Positions 9,791-22,003 of a DNA stretch of 64,000 nt are shown piece after piece; position 1 is the first letter of the stretch, and each line of letters begins with the position of its first letter. The stretch covers positions 61,865,080-61,929,079 of the forward strand of contig CM023538.1 of assembly GCA_013350335.1 (NCBI GenBank), given 5' to 3'. A program made the translations under genes and the position numbers. Origin of the DNA: Chimonanthus salicifolius. Its lineage: Eukaryota; Streptophyta; Magnoliopsida; Laurales; Calycanthaceae. Below the pieces are notes generated by a model. That model ran no database searches. It saw only the letters and a program-made list of their open reading frames with translations, and was not told where the DNA came from.

Positions 9791-10537
9791 AATATATTTG
9801 CACCACACTTTGATGACCTAATGAGAGTATCATGATAAGACAACAACAATTATATCATAATTTAAGCCCATTATTTATGACTCATTTATTTTCCTTGTAC
9901 ACTTGTACCTGCTTCTACTGCTCCAATTTATTTTCCTAAGCAACTGCTTATGGAAGGGAAATGACGTGGGAAGAATGAAAAAATAATTAAAACAAGAAAA
10001 ATTTAAGAAAAATCTAAAATCGGATAGTCCAAGAATTATATAAAAGAAATAGATAAAAAATTATTTTTATAGTTCTCATTTGATCTTTTTAGTCTTAACT
10101 TATAATAATTAATATACAAGTAAGTTAATGTACATAATTTATATATAAAAAATTCAACAGATCATAGTCCTTTTAGGTGAAACTACTAAAATCTTTGAGT
10201 GTCTGTTTTGTCCGAGTCTAGAGGCTCTAGATGGAATTCGCTTTATAGTGAATTTAGATTATTAAAATTGTTATTTTCTTATTTAAAGTTAATTTCTACT
10301 TTTTTCATATATTATGCATCATATAAATTGCATTGAACATCATTGAAATTTATGTAAATGATTATATTTTAATATTAAAAATTAAGTAGAATGATTTTTT
10401 CAGCAGTTTTATGAAACTCATTATAATCTATCTATCTATCCAATTTTTTTATTATAAAATGAGTTTGACATCAAGAAGTAAAAACTTATAAATGAAATTA
10501 CTTAAAATAGATTTCTATAGTCCAAAATCACCAGAGT

Positions 10538-10959
10538 TGTAATACCCCGTATTTGTGTAAGGTTGGGCGCTACTTGTCACACATTGCTTATGAGGAGAGT
10601 CGTTCTCTGGGATATAAGTTGGAACCCCTTCTCCTTCTAGCATAAGGCCTTTTGGGAGCAACAATGGGTTGGCTTATCAAAACAAAGCTGTACTGGCTTG
10701 TGTGTGGAGCCCAAAGTGGAAAATATTGTGATAGCGGAATAGGTCATTACAAATGGTATCAGAGAATGGTTCAACTCTCTATCTGAGGGTGTGGGCTTGG
10801 TTCTTGTGTGTGCAGAGCCGATGACAACTCTGGCTTTAAGGGTGCAGCATAAAGCCTTTTGGGAGAAACAGTGGGTTGGATTGCCATAGTAAAGCCGTAC
10901 GTGCCTGTGTATGCGGGCCCAAAGGGGACAATATTGTGCTAGCGGGACGGGCCGTTACA
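10538..10959 (+). mobile_element. TRIM retroelement
   Basis: First LTR 10538-10751 (tgtaataccccgtatttgtg ... ggtcattaca). Immediately after is a primer-binding site tggtatcagaga at 10754-10765, matching the 3' end of initiator-Met tRNA, then a short noncoding interior and a shortened second LTR ending ggccgttaca. Perfect 5-bp target duplication agagt at 10533-10537 and 10960-10964. The empty site is at 22845-22860. No protein is encoded, as usual for TRIMs. Confidence 0.85.
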
Positions 10960-11207
10960 AGAGTGCTTTTGCCCTATATTTATTTTAATTTAATTTTTTT
11001 ATATCATAAATATTTCTACTCTAGAGATTAATTTTAAAAATAAAAGAAATTATTTGTAACCTTTGTGTATTAAGTAAGTTCAAAAGAAATTAGATTCAAG
11101 ATTTTTTAATCTAAATTTAAATATTTTAATCAATTAAATTATTTGTTCATCATCTTACTTTATTCCACTCTCTTCTACATAGTCTCGAGCCTTCCTTTAT
11201 TTGATAC

Positions 11208-11487
11208 TAGGTCTAAAACTCAAGTGGGTTGGACTCAATTTTAATTAATCAAACTCAACCCAACCCCTATAAACAATTTTTGAGCCTGATTTGATACAAC
11301 TCGAGTTTTTCGTCCAGATAATCCGACTCAATTTTAGTTCAACTCTGTGAAAAAATAAACAACAATAGATTTTTATATTTTATGAAACTCAAGTCGAATT
11401 GAGTTTTTTTAATCTCAATTTAATCATATTCTAAATTTATAAATACATAACCCAATTCACTGATTACCCAACCTAAATTTCACCCTA
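11208..11487. mobile_element. hAT-type MITE with 8-bp target duplication
   Basis: Ends taggtctaaaactcaagtgg and (reverse complement of right end) tagggtgaaatttaggttgg form imperfect terminal inverted repeats. Target duplication tttgatac at 11200-11207 and 11488-11495 is perfect. The beta copy at 22140-28545 lacks it. The copy at about 44008-44390 has it with an internal partial duplication. Confidence 0.8.
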
Positions 11488-12640
11488 TTTGATACTAATT
11501 ACCCCACATTATCAGTAATAATAATATTGTTCAACAACTATGTACGATGTGAGGTAGTACTAACAATAACAGCCTTCCATTATTTGTTTGCTACTTTGGA
11601 AACTCATTGACTTGTCAAAGGAATCATAAGTTGTAGTCACGACAAAAATGATGATATTGTAATAGGTGTGGGTCAGCCCAATTTATGAAGAGCTTAAATA
11701 TGTTGACAGGTTAATTGAAGAGCTTAAATATGTTGACAGGTTGGCCATGAACGTGTATCATGTGAATAATTTTTTATTTTATTTTTTATACTACAATAAC
11801 ACTATATAAGAAGACAACTGCTGTGACCATTCTACACGTGGCATGTAAATCAATGTCGCAAATTGTTAACAAACTACGAACTAATGAAATTTATTAGTTT
11901 GATAAGACTTTTTATGGGATTTATTTCAGATAATGAGTCTTGAGTATGATGCTTACAGGGTTATTTTAAAGAATATAAAAATATGAAGATTTATAAAACT
12001 TAAGTCTGATTTAAGTTTTAATATCTTGATATCTCGAATCTAAAAAGAGTTGGTTTGATACTCAAAAAGTTCTCCCCGTGAAGGAGCATCTTGAGCTCGT
12101 TTTGTGCTCAACACTCCTCTGAGATACTTCCCATTGTTCCTTACTCGGTATGTGTAAGATTAGGAGATTTGCACATGACTCAAGAATTAGTCGAGTTAGA
12201 ATGTCCTCCAAATAGAGGTAAGACTTCTAGACATTTTAAAATATATATTATAAATATTAAAAATTACATATATATTACATAAAGTAAATGAAAATTGGAT
12301 ATTTAGGTGAAACTAGTCAAATCCAATATCTTCACATTTTTAAGACTATATCTTAAGTGGGATCTAATTGATAATGTTAAATTAAGGTTCCAAATCTTTT
12401 CTTATTAAGCCGTTAAGCCTTTGTTTGTCATGCACCAAGTCAAGTCAAGCACCCGAATATCTATCCATGCAGGTTAAAAGCTGTTTCTTACACATTTATG
12501 GTCCACCTCTCCACCACTTCTACTTCACAGAAATGTTGCTATCATTTCACCCTCACAATGAATACCGAGATTGTGATAAATTGATAGACCTCGATATTTT
12601 CATGGGGAGAGAGATGGGTCTATTGCTCTAATATTTAGAT

Positions 12641-12987
12641 GATAATAATAATAAAAAATCTTTTATAATATTACGTAATATATTAGAATAATATTAAACT
12701 TTTACCACTAATCCTACAAATACACAAAATCATCTAAAAATTTCAAATTTTAATTAAGTTCAGAAAAAATCGACTTAGACAATATTATTTAGGAAAGTGA
12801 TTGGTGCATCAACACATTTATTCTTAGTACATTAAAACTGAGTGAAATACTTATTTTGTCTAAATTTGTTTCAAACATTTTTCTTTCTCTATTTCCATTT
12901 GTTTGGATTAAATGAGTATTTCACTCATTTTTGGTGCACCAAAGTTAAAAGTATTGGTATGCTAATCAATTCTCTATTATTAAAGAG
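12641..12987. other. AT-rich spacer
   Basis: Contains aataataataata and low-complexity AT sequence. No ORF or repeat family recognised. Confidence 0.4.
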
Positions 12988-13068
12988 TTTTTTTTCCCCT
13001 GAATTTGCGTGTAGGAAACTGCGGAAAACCCAGTCACAAGTGATACCCATTGCCCTTAAAACGCACCA
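12988..13068 (-). mobile_element. SINE 3' fragment
   Basis: Reverse complement of the family 3' end: a T run, then gaatttgcgtgtaggaaact, gggtttt-like core and gtgatacccattgccctta, matching the 3' half of the SINE at 14371-14520. The head is missing. Confidence 0.55.
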
Positions 13069-13300
13069 GGAGAGACCAGAGAGGTTCAAATTTGGCACCT
13101 CCAGCTTCTTTAAAAAATCTTTTCGTGACAAAAAGCTGTGTAGCTTTTTTAACATTTGTGGAAGAGTTTTAGCTATAACAAGAGAATGATGGGAAGTGAG
13201 TCTAGAGTGATGGAAACTCTACTCTTTGCCGTGTTCCATCAATCGTATATCAGTTTTTACTTGTGCTCCATCATTATAATTTTTTAAAATTTATTTATTC

Positions 13301-13457
13301 TTTTTTTTTTTTGAATTTACGTGTGAGAAATCGCAGGATACCTAGTGTGAAACCTCCAAGGTAGACTTATAGCCCTAAGATACACTAAAGTTAAGTCATA
13401 AAGGCTCGAAGCCGTGACCTTCCTAAGATGGGAGGTAACCTCAGCTACACCCTCCCG
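13301..13457 (-). mobile_element. tRNA-derived SINE
   Basis: Minus-strand copy: T run, gaatttacgtgtgagaaatc, a body with cctccaaggtagactta, B-box complement ggctcgaagcc and A-box complement near tcagctacaccct. It interrupts the start of block alpha copy B, between two catcaat-gatatatcag segments. Confidence 0.7.
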
Positions 13458-13944
13458 CTTCCATCAATGATATATCAGTTGTTGAGTGAATTTTTCTATT
13501 TTAATAAATAGAAATGACCATCTTGATAATGCTTTTTGAGTTGGCCCCACCAATAAATTAAAATCCATGGGGAATTGTCCTCATTTGATATTCATTCTGA
13601 CTTCTGAGTAACTTTTAAATATAGAATGGAAGGATACCCTTTTCCCTTGACTCTTTTATCTTTTTATTCTTTCAGTTCTCTTTTAAAATTGGGTGCAAAG
13701 TGACCACCAGACTATAAAAAACAACAGGTGAGAGTCTCAATTGAAGCAAGGTCATTGTGTGGTCCTTCATGATAAAGTGAGAATCAAATTTAAAACTCAT
13801 TTTTTTAAGTGGATTTATGACAATCACTTCAGCCTCTTTAGATTATAGATGATACAATTTTATACATTTTACATATGAGAAATCGATCAAAACTATCAAA
13901 ACTCTATATATAATTCTATATTTTCCTTCAGAGGGAGCATATTC

Positions 13945-14035
13945 AGGGGTAAAAATCCGCCTCTATTTTTATTTTTTTACAAAAATCACCAACATCGGCC
14001 GATACATATTGTATCGGCTGAGATTATTACCCTTA
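13945..14035. mobile_element. Short hAT-type MITE (TCGGCC family)
   Basis: 91 bp, aggggtaaaaatccgcc to gagattattaccctta, with internal catcggccgatacat and tgtatcggctga. Target duplication gcatattc (13937-13944) and gtatattc (14036-14043). Orthologous with 958-1040, so it inserted before copies A and B separated. Confidence 0.85.
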
Positions 14036-14370
14036 GTATATTCAACCAATGTAAATATCGACAAGATCTAACCAACGATATTATTATTATATAGCTGTTA
14101 AAAATAGTGTTAGATATCATGGTTCTCAATAAAGTTGAGCAACAGGTGAAATTTGAAAAGACAACTTGAAGTTGATAAATAAATATTTAGTGATTTGGTA
14201 AGATAAAGTATGATAAGCTCATCCAATAGTTCAATTGTTAATCTCCTGTGTTAAGAAGTGAGAGGTGCCAAATGGTATTATCTCTTAGTTTGTATACTTT
14301 TGAATGAGCAAAAATATCATGTCCAGTGGCGCATAGATCAAAGCTACTTCAGTCCAAACTGATTTGAGAT

Positions 14371-14520
14371 GGGTGTAGTTGAGTGCAAATCTCCCATCAC
14401 AGTAAATGGGAGGTGTTAGGTTCGAGCTTCCATAGCCTCACTTAGTACGTCCTAAGGGCAGTGGGTATCACCCGTGGAGGTTTACGTTGTGTTTCCCACA
14501 CATAAATTCAAAAAAAAAAA
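14371..14520 (+). mobile_element. tRNA-derived SINE
   Basis: Better preserved orthologue of 1399-1539: ggtgtagttgagtgcaaatc, B-box-like taggttcgagctt, cagtgggtatcacccgtgga, ttacgttgtgtttcccacac, and an A-rich tail. Confidence 0.7.
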
Positions 14521-15052
14521 ATGTTGAAATGGGCCAAATTCAGCAAAATAGAAGGTCCAAAATACATAATATTTTTCTGAAAAATACATAATATTTTTAA
14601 TGATGGAATTTAAATTCTACCAATTTTAAAATATGGTTTTTCAAGTTTGATGAGATCAGCATCGAAGATCAAACTACAGATATGGTGATCGAATACATGG
14701 GCCTGTTTAAGAGGTCCAAGAAGATATCCAAAGCAGGCCTTGAGTCCGCTGTTTATGTTCAGCTGCTACATTAGCACTAAAGTACCATGTGCAGTGAATT
14801 CCTTTTGTTTACTATTGTTGCCTTTGGTAAGTTTGCGAGTATTTAGTTAATAAAATGTTTTTTAAAGTGTTTAATTGTGCAATCATATTACCATAATTTA
14901 TTTTAGCATTTGAATGTTGTTTATCAAAAACAGGAAAAAAATATGGAAACTGATGCTTATGCAGGTTTTACATGATGAGTCAACCCAGATGTTTACTTGT
15001 CTACAAAATGGACTAAATGGGCTGTGTCGAGGTTTTAAGTTCCCTAACTAGG

Positions 15053-15381
15053 TGTTGGGCCTCGGCTTCCAACCCAAAAGAATAGTATAATTGGTGGAGT
15101 TCCTCAGCCCCATATAACTCACTATTTTTCTCTCCCTCACCTCTATGTGGGACTCGTTTATACCCAACAATCTCCCCTCAAACAAGGCTCTCAGGCGGAT
15201 ATATGTAGTCGGCCATCCCGTTCTGCTAGGGGATCCATTGGTGGCTTAGGCCTTGGCTTTGATACCACTTGTTGGACCTAAGCTTTTAGCCCAAAAGACT
15301 AGTCTGATAGGCGGAGTTCTTCAGCCACGTATAACTCTCTCTTTTTTCTCCTTATGATGTGGGACTCGTTCGTACCCGACG
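15053..15381 (-). mobile_element. Complete small TRIM retroelement
   Basis: Two similar LTRs, 15053-15169 (tgttgggcctcgg ... tacccaaca) and 15270-15381 (tgttggaccta ... tacccgacg), surround a roughly 100-bp interior. In the minus orientation the order is LTR, primer site tggtatcaaagc (complement at about 15256-15267), interior, purine tract (complement of atctcccct), LTR. Perfect 5-bp target duplication ctagg at 15048-15052 and 15382-15386. No coding capacity. Confidence 0.85.
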
Positions 15382-15452
15382 CTAGGCAAGCTTATGGCCT
15401 CACACTTTAACATAAAAATCCTGATGTGCTTCAATTGAGCTAGGGCTTTGTC

Positions 15453-15580
15453 CAGTGGTCCAAATATCGGCCGAGATGCCGATACCTTGGCCGTATCATA
15501 TCTGCAGATATCGGTCGTTTTTTTTTAAAAAAAAAGAAGAGTGAGAAAAATATCGGCCGATACCGAATTTTAAACCCTTG
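15453..15580. mobile_element. hAT-type MITE (TCGGCC family)
   Basis: 128 bp with ends cagtggtccaaatatcggcc and, reversed, caagggtttaaaattcgg then tatcggccgata. Target duplication gctttgtc (15445-15452) and gctttgac (15581-15588), 7 of 8 identical. Copies A and C have one uninterrupted gcttcgac or gctttgac, so this insertion is specific to copy B. Confidence 0.85.
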
Positions 15581-16294
15581 GCTTTGACAGTATAGATGGG
15601 GTTGAACAAAGGCCTCACGGATGTCCTGCCAAACTCGGTCCATAAATAGCCCTAGCTCTTAGACCTGCCAGGTCCATTTGATGATTCATTGGGCTTTGCT
15701 TAATTCTTTTCAAATTTATAAGATCATTCAGTAAATCTATTTTTTGGTTGGGTTAACAATTTGGTGGGTGTATTTGATTTTGGGTGGACCTTTCGGTATG
15801 TGGAGTTCGATATTTTATTGATTTTATGAATTTTCTGAATTGGGCTTTGAAGGAAAATTGAGTGAGTCCATTTGTATTTAGGTCTATTATTTCCAATGGT
15901 ATTTGTCTGGATTAATTGGTGTTTATTATTTATACTCGGAGGGCTATTTAGTTGATTTCTTTGGCCCACTTATTTAACCCATTTGAAATTTTTACAAATA
16001 TATTTTTATCTAATTCTTCTACTCAAAGGATATTTTAACTATATTTTTGGCTATAATTTTTACAGTTTGGAAAATGCTGTACCATACTTTGATGAAGCAA
16101 AATATGCGATGTGTGTTATATATGATAGATCGTGTGATTGATTGTATAGTTTATAATATAATCAAATGAAAATTAAAACTATAAAAATAATCTTCAGAAA
16201 GATGAAATTTTAACTTTAATTATAATGATAAAATGTATGCAAAGGCCTTCTACAATTAATGAAATTCTTTTCCATTCTATTTTCGGTGGTGAGA

Positions 16295-16455
16295 CACGTG
16301 TAGCTTAATTACTTGCCTCCCGCCTCAAGAAGTGGGAGGTTGTGGGTTCGAACCCCCATAGCCTAATCTTAGTGTGCTCTAGGAGTAGTGGACTCACCCA
16401 TGGGGTTTTACGCTGGATATCCTGCAGTTTTCCACATGTAAATTAAAAAAAAAAA
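16295..16455 (+). mobile_element. tRNA-derived SINE
   Basis: Best preserved family member: cacgtgtagcttaattactt, B box gggttcgaacccc, cctaatcttagtgtgctcta, agtagtggactcacccatgg, ttttccacatgtaaatt and a pure A tail. Orthologous to 2961-3119 and 47944-48086. Confidence 0.8.
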
Positions 16456-16904
16456 CTCACTAAACTTTAAATGAAAAATAATAAAATACTATATAACTTT
16501 ATATAAATTGATATTAGTTTAATTAATATTTTACTTTAAAGGTACCATTATGTAATAACAAGTGGAACTTGCATGAGGTTTTGGCTTAACACATTCATCT
16601 AGCATGAAGATTTGTGAACTTTAGTAAACTGAGGTCATAGTTGTAGTAATTTGTTTTTTGAAAATTGTTGTCTTTTTAGTAAAACCCAGAATTCTTATTT
16701 TAAATGCTTTGTTTTTAAAATTGGAGTCAAAACAAAAAATTGAACTTGGAGGCAAATTTCAATAAAAAAAAATTGATAATTTTTTGAGTCTCAAATTGAA
16801 ATTGAAGAAAATTTGGATAAGAGGTGTGATATATAAATACCCTCTCAACTTATCCATTTCCTCAAGTCTTTCATTGCTTGAGAGCTCTACTCTTACCTAA
16901 TGTA

Positions 16905-17498
16905 TGTAACGACCCGACCCGACAACAGGGCTTAGTGCTTGACTCAGTGTGATAATGTCCGCTTTAGGCCTCGCACACAGTTCAAACCCGCACGGTTTTG
17001 CATTTGGGCCCGGCCCACATGGCCCGGCCCAAAACGCGTCTTACTAGGTCAAGGGGCTTTGGCCACTTAAAAGCCCCATCTTTCTCATCCTCCCAACCGA
17101 TGTGGGACCTTTCACTTTCCCACATCTGGTTGGGGAAGTGGGTATCACAATCACCCTCCCTAAAGCCACGAGCCGTCCCCGGCTTGACCCGGTTTAGCTC
17201 GACAACTGCAGGGAAGGAGGAAAGCCCACACAGTCCGAGTATTGAACTCAGCTCTGATACCATATTTGTAACGACCCGACCCGACAACAAGGCTTAGGGC
17301 TTGACTCAGTGTGATATTGTCTGCTTTGGACCTCGCACACAGCTCAAACCCGCACGGTTTTGCATTTGGGCCCGGCCCAAAACGCGTCTTACAAGGTCAA
17401 GGGGCTTTGGCCACTTAAAAGCCCCATCTTTCTCATCCTCCCAACCGATGTGGGACCTTTCACTTTCCCACATCTGGTTGGGGGAAGTGGGTATCACA
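16905..17498 (-). mobile_element. Complete TRIM retroelement
   Basis: LTRs at 16905-17149 and 17267-17498, both tgtaacgacccgacccgaca ... gtgggtatcaca. The right one lacks 13 bp around cacatggcccggc. Read on the minus strand: LTR, primer site tggtatcagagc (complement gctctgatacca at 17251-17262), interior, purine tract agggagggtga (complement at 17150-17160), LTR. Perfect target duplication atgta (16900-16904, 17499-17503). The overlapping open frames on both strands reflect its GC-rich LTRs and are not genes. Confidence 0.9.
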
Positions 17499-18040
17499 AT
17501 GTAAGGGAAAGAAAAAATAAAATAAAAATATATTTTATAATAATTATAATAAAGAAAGCAAGAAAAGACACTTGGGATGGGCTCGGAGTTTCCTCTGAAT
17601 TTTCAAAATAAAATAAAGAAAGCAAGAGAAAAAGAAAGAATTAAGGACATTGTATTTAGAAAATATATTTAATGTTTATTATAATTTTCACAATAATAAT
17701 TTGGGTTTAAATTAGTTCGTACATTGCAGGTCTTGTCTTTGGCTTGATGACGAGACATGCGTTTGGTTCGAGGATACGTTGGGTCATGAATGTCAATTAA
17801 TATTTTTATTTAAGGTAACTCGGATGATGAATATCAATTAATACTTTTATAAAAGGCAGATTGGGTCATGAATGTCAATTATATCTGACATCTGTTCAGA
17901 TGAAACCTCTAGGTTAATGTTGTTGCATTGACAACATTAAATTTAGATAACTATGTAAGCTATGCATCATTTACTTTAGTAAAGAAAATAATTTAATTGA
18001 TAAATTATTATAAAAATATTTTATCACACTAAATAAAAAT

Positions 18041-21000
18041 TATCACGCCCCGACCCAAAGGGTGGGCTCGGAACGCGAATGATTTTTTTTTTTTTTTAAA
18101 GATAAGACAATACTCGAGCATTCTAACTAGGCCGGATCAACAATTAGGTCCAAAGGTCACACATGATTCCAACATATGGACTCAAATATAAACCATAAGT
18201 CTACCCAACAATAGACACAAAATAATAACGCATATAAGATCACATAATTCCAACCATTAAATTATCATTTCAACAACATCATAGTAACTATAGCAGCGTA
18301 GTAGTCTTAGTACATCACATTAATATAAATCAAGTACCACACTCGGTACTTTACAAAAGAAAATGGTTCCAAGAACTAGAAAGCAAAGACAAGGGTATTC
18401 CCCTCAATGGGAATCTCAAAGCAACGCTGCAGCTTATCCACCCTAAGCTTCATATAGAGGGTTCTCCTCCTTGGGTTGATCTCCTGAAAGGTGAGTGAGG
18501 TGAGCTAACTATCCCAGTGAAGGAAATATAACAGTGCAGTTTTAAGTAAACAACACGTTAGTAAAATAATCAACAGTTGTAATAATATCTCATGCTTGGT
18601 AACAAATAAGCATAATATCATCATCATTCCCATAATTCATCATTCCTTCCAATATTGTTGTCATCCACCATAATCTCTAGATACTATACTAACACCATTA
18701 GTATTAAGTTCCGTCACGGTCAAAATACATCCTTACAAGTATATCTCCGGTATACATCTCAAAACCGGTACTGACACACCTTGCCAGTCACTGTCGACCC
18801 ACCTGGTCTAGTAGATGTAATCGACATCCTCAACTCGGTGATGGTTCAATAGTAAAAGGTACGTGGAAGCAGTATTACACAATTTATATAATTAACATCA
18901 TAGCATTCATCATTACCCTAAACACTTCTTACAACAGTGCATCATGTCTAGGCACATGAATGGGTTCATCAAATCTGAAACCTCTCATTATTAAAGATCC
19001 ATCTCAAATAACAAAACCTATTTATACCTACTACAAAGTTAAGTTCCCTCACTGTAAATGTGTGGTATCGCGGTCTCTATTCAAACAAGCAAACAAGTGC
19101 TCAATCAATCATAAATCAATATACATAACATCAAATACACACACACAAGTATTATTTTAAAACCATACTTGTTTTCCAAAAAATATCCAAGGTACATGGA
19201 ATTGAGTCTCCTACTTGGTTTCTATTCTTTTTAAATTACAATAATCCACAAGATATAATAATAAGGTGCTCAGTCCAAAACTCATATTGTCTTCTGGGCA
19301 TGACTAGATTGACTTATTGAGTTAGGTCTAGATACTCAGGTCACTTCTCGGTTGTCTTTTGAATAGGACCAGATCTGACATTTTGAGTAAGGCCTCAAGG
19401 TCACTCACTACCCGACAAATATAGCGTCAGCTTGGAAGTGAAATCACTCAGTGCCCGACCAATAGAGTCGGCCTGGAAGTGAATACAGTAGTATATACAC
19501 TATAGTAATAAGAGAAGAAGGTTAGTACCAATTTTAATTTATCAGAGGCATAAGCATCACATGCAGTCATCAGTCAAACAATAATATTTCACACTTCAAA
19601 AACTGGGTCCCTCGGAACAAGCCTCGGAACCAGGTACTTTGGCTTCGGATCTTCTGAACCACTGCCTAAACTAGTCACTGACCTTGGACAGAGGGTCTGA
19701 CTTCGAATCATCCGAAGATCGGGTCTCGGATCATCCGAAGTCCTTCCGAACTGATAAAATCTGAAAAAACAAGTCTCGATGGGTCTAGTGTCTCGGAACA
19801 TATCGAGTGAGCCTCGGATCGTCCGAGTAGGGTTCGGTCCTTCCAAACTCTGCTCGGAACATCCAGACGAATCTGGCTAGCCTCGGGGGCATCCGGGCTT
19901 CGGGTGAAGCTAGGAACGTCCGAAGGGTCCTCTCGGACAGTCCGAAGATCTAAGACCGTCCGAGAGTCGTCTTCCTCCACTGTCTGCACCAGTAGACAGT
20001 GGCGGCAGACACTGTATGAAATACGAATCCGGAAATAGTGGGTTTCCCGGATTCGGTTTCCACATCTAACCGGTCCGATAGACTTCTCAGAGAGTCCTCT
20101 TTCCATAGAGAGTGGTTTGGAGCTTTGAAGCTCGGTAGGCCATCTGATTTTTAAACAAAAAGCTCACTTGTACAATTAAAATCAAGTTTTTTCTTAAACT
20201 TTAAAATGGTTTTACACACCCAAATCAAGGCCAAAACTGGTTTTTCTTGATTCTAAACCGACTGAAATCGAAAGAGGAACACAGTGATTACCTTCACTGG
20301 AGTTCTTAGGCTGAAAATCTGATTTTTGGAAAAACTTCCTTTCAAGCTTACGGGTGACTGAAAACTGGGTAACAGAGGCTAGGAAGGGGGCTCGGTTGGT
20401 TTTTTACAGAGAGCAGAAAGACTAAGAGAGAAGAGATGAAGATTTGAGGGAGTTTGAGAGCTAGACAGAGGGCTGAATTTATAGGAAATTTGCCTGTGGA
20501 TAGGGATCATCAGGCCATTGCATGCCGCTACATGTAGCTGCACCGGACGTCCGATACAGTGAAAACACTGTTCGGTTTTTTAGTTGCAAATAAGTCCTCC
20601 AAGGTTTTTGATTTTGCAAATAAGTCCCTCTTTTAATAAAAAGCCGATTTTTAACTAAAACATGATTTAAAAGGCTCAAGAATTTTAATCCAACCTTACA
20701 AATAAGTTGGGTTTTAAAAAATTTAATCACCATAAAAATTTGGAGATTTAAAACCCACTAAAAACCATTGATTTAAATAAAAATATAATTTAATACTATT
20801 TACTTAATTAAACAGAGGTTAAATAAAACAATTTAGAATCCTCATTTAGGTGTTTTAAAGAATAATTAGACCATACTTAAAATGGTCTAACATAAAATAC
20901 TTGTTTCCAAAATTATCTCATTTCAAAAACCCGCTTAAAAATAATTATTACTCTCTTTCGGAGTTTTGACGGGCGGTTTTAAATACTGTTTTCTAAAAAT

Positions 21001-21275
21001 AAAATTATTTTAAAATCAGAATTAGGAATCCTTGATTAAGGAGAATAATATCAACCAATAATAATCACATAATAACATAATTTATAAAATAATAACAATA
21101 AGCGGTAAATTACCACTTTACTCCTCCAGCTGGACAAACTGGATCACTGAGTTTTCGAGCTCGGATTGGGCCACACCTAGGCTTTTCTCAAAGCCCTAAC
21201 CGGAATCTTCGAGATTAACCGGTTCAAGCAAGATTATTAAGCTAAAACACGCCTAATCTGGGTCAGGGTATTACA
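18041..21275 (-). mobile_element. 3.2-kb solo LTR, probably Gypsy type
   Basis: Insertion into block alpha bounded by perfect 5-bp duplications aaaat (18036-18040, 21276-21280). The empty site is in copies A (near 4170) and C (near 49143). Ends tatcacgccccgaccc and, on the minus strand, tgtaataccctgaccc fit a decayed TG..CA LTR. No long ORF, primer site or internal repeat of the ends is seen, so one solo LTR fits best. Large LTRs with this start and no coding capacity suggest the Tat/Ogre branch of Ty3-Gypsy, by resemblance only. At 19620-19975 it holds many short palindrome-like units of form tcgga-n3-tccga. Confidence 0.7.
19620..19975. repeat. Cluster of TCGGA-TCCGA units inside the solo LTR
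   Basis: Recurring tcggatcatccgaa, tcggaacatccaga, tcggatcgtccgag, tcggacagtccgaa, aagaccgtccgagag and similar, spaced 15-60 bp apart. Much higher GC than the surroundings. Comparable cggacggtccg runs occur in large plant Gypsy LTRs. Confidence 0.65.
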
Positions 21276-21852
21276 AAAATAGTAATTGTAAAAGTAAAAT
21301 GTATAAATGTTCATTTTATAAAAATCATAAATAATATTTGTATTCTATAAAATAATTATATATGCATGAAATATAGTAAACTCTCTATAATATAGTACTG
21401 TATAAAGTTATAATTTGTCTAAAATAATATCGCCAGTCCCAACTTTGGGTCTAAAGAAAATGTAATAAATCTCTCTGACTCAGTATTCAATACATTTAGA
21501 ATATAAAATGTACTGCCCTAACCATTCTGTAAATAATATTCTATACATTCAAAGTACAAAATTACTGTAAAAGTAACTAGGGACCTCACAAAATATATCA
21601 TCTAAACTCTAGAAAATTAATTTGAGATAGACTTCTGGATAAACTTTCTCATTCTTTGGAATGGTGTAGGCACTCTGTTATCAAAGAACGAGAACTGTAT
21701 AGAAATAAATAAAGTGATTTATTTTCACAAAAAAAAAAAAGCTAAAAGAACATTTTAATGACAGGTGAGAGTTTTAAGGAGATTTTTAAAAAGGAATACA
21801 ACTAGACCCTTTAATTTATTAAACTCTAGACTTCTTAGTCTTGATGCAACCT

Positions 21853-22000
21853 ACATGAGTGTAGCTTAACTGGTTGCCTCCTATCTCAGGAAGCGGAAAG
21901 ATGCGGGTAAGAGCCCAAATGACCTAACTTTGGTGTGCCCGCATAGTGGGCTTACCTGTGAGGATTTTATGTTAGGTATTCTACAATTTCTCATACATAA

Positions 22001-22003
<3 letters not shown>
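21853..22003 (+). mobile_element. SINE at the end of block alpha
   Basis: catgagtgtagcttaactgg head, degenerate B box (gcgggtaagagcc), cctaactttggtgtgcccgc, and a 3' end catacataaattaatat that passes directly into an AT microsatellite. Orthologous with 49751-49872 and with the truncated head at 4781-4809. Confidence 0.65.

Larger units (their letters stand above)
9820..12640 (+). repeat. Segmental duplication block beta, copy 1
   Basis: Noncoding sequence shared with 22140 onward, 28546 onward, 43800-45353 (from 10990) and 51146 onward. Landmarks: atgataagacaacaa, ggaagggaaatgacgtggga, caacaactatgtacgatgtg, ttctacacgtggcatgtaaa. A TRIM (10538-10959) and a MITE (11208-11487) interrupt it. About 12070-12225 is an insertion absent from 43800-45353, of unknown origin. 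No gene. Confidence 0.8.

Noticed and set aside
16982..17611. Overlapping frames on both strands, up to 102 residues
   Set aside because: They lie in TRIM LTRs, which are GC-rich and non-coding; the repeated peptide is just the repeated LTR.
19589..20106. Minus-strand frames of 85 and 132 residues
   Set aside because: Open because of the TCGGA/TCCGA repeats in the solo LTR; overlapping frames and no domain.
18041..21275. Complete LTR retrotransposon
   Set aside because: No repeated ends inside, no primer site next to an LTR and no gag/pol frame; a solo LTR fits the 5-bp duplication better.
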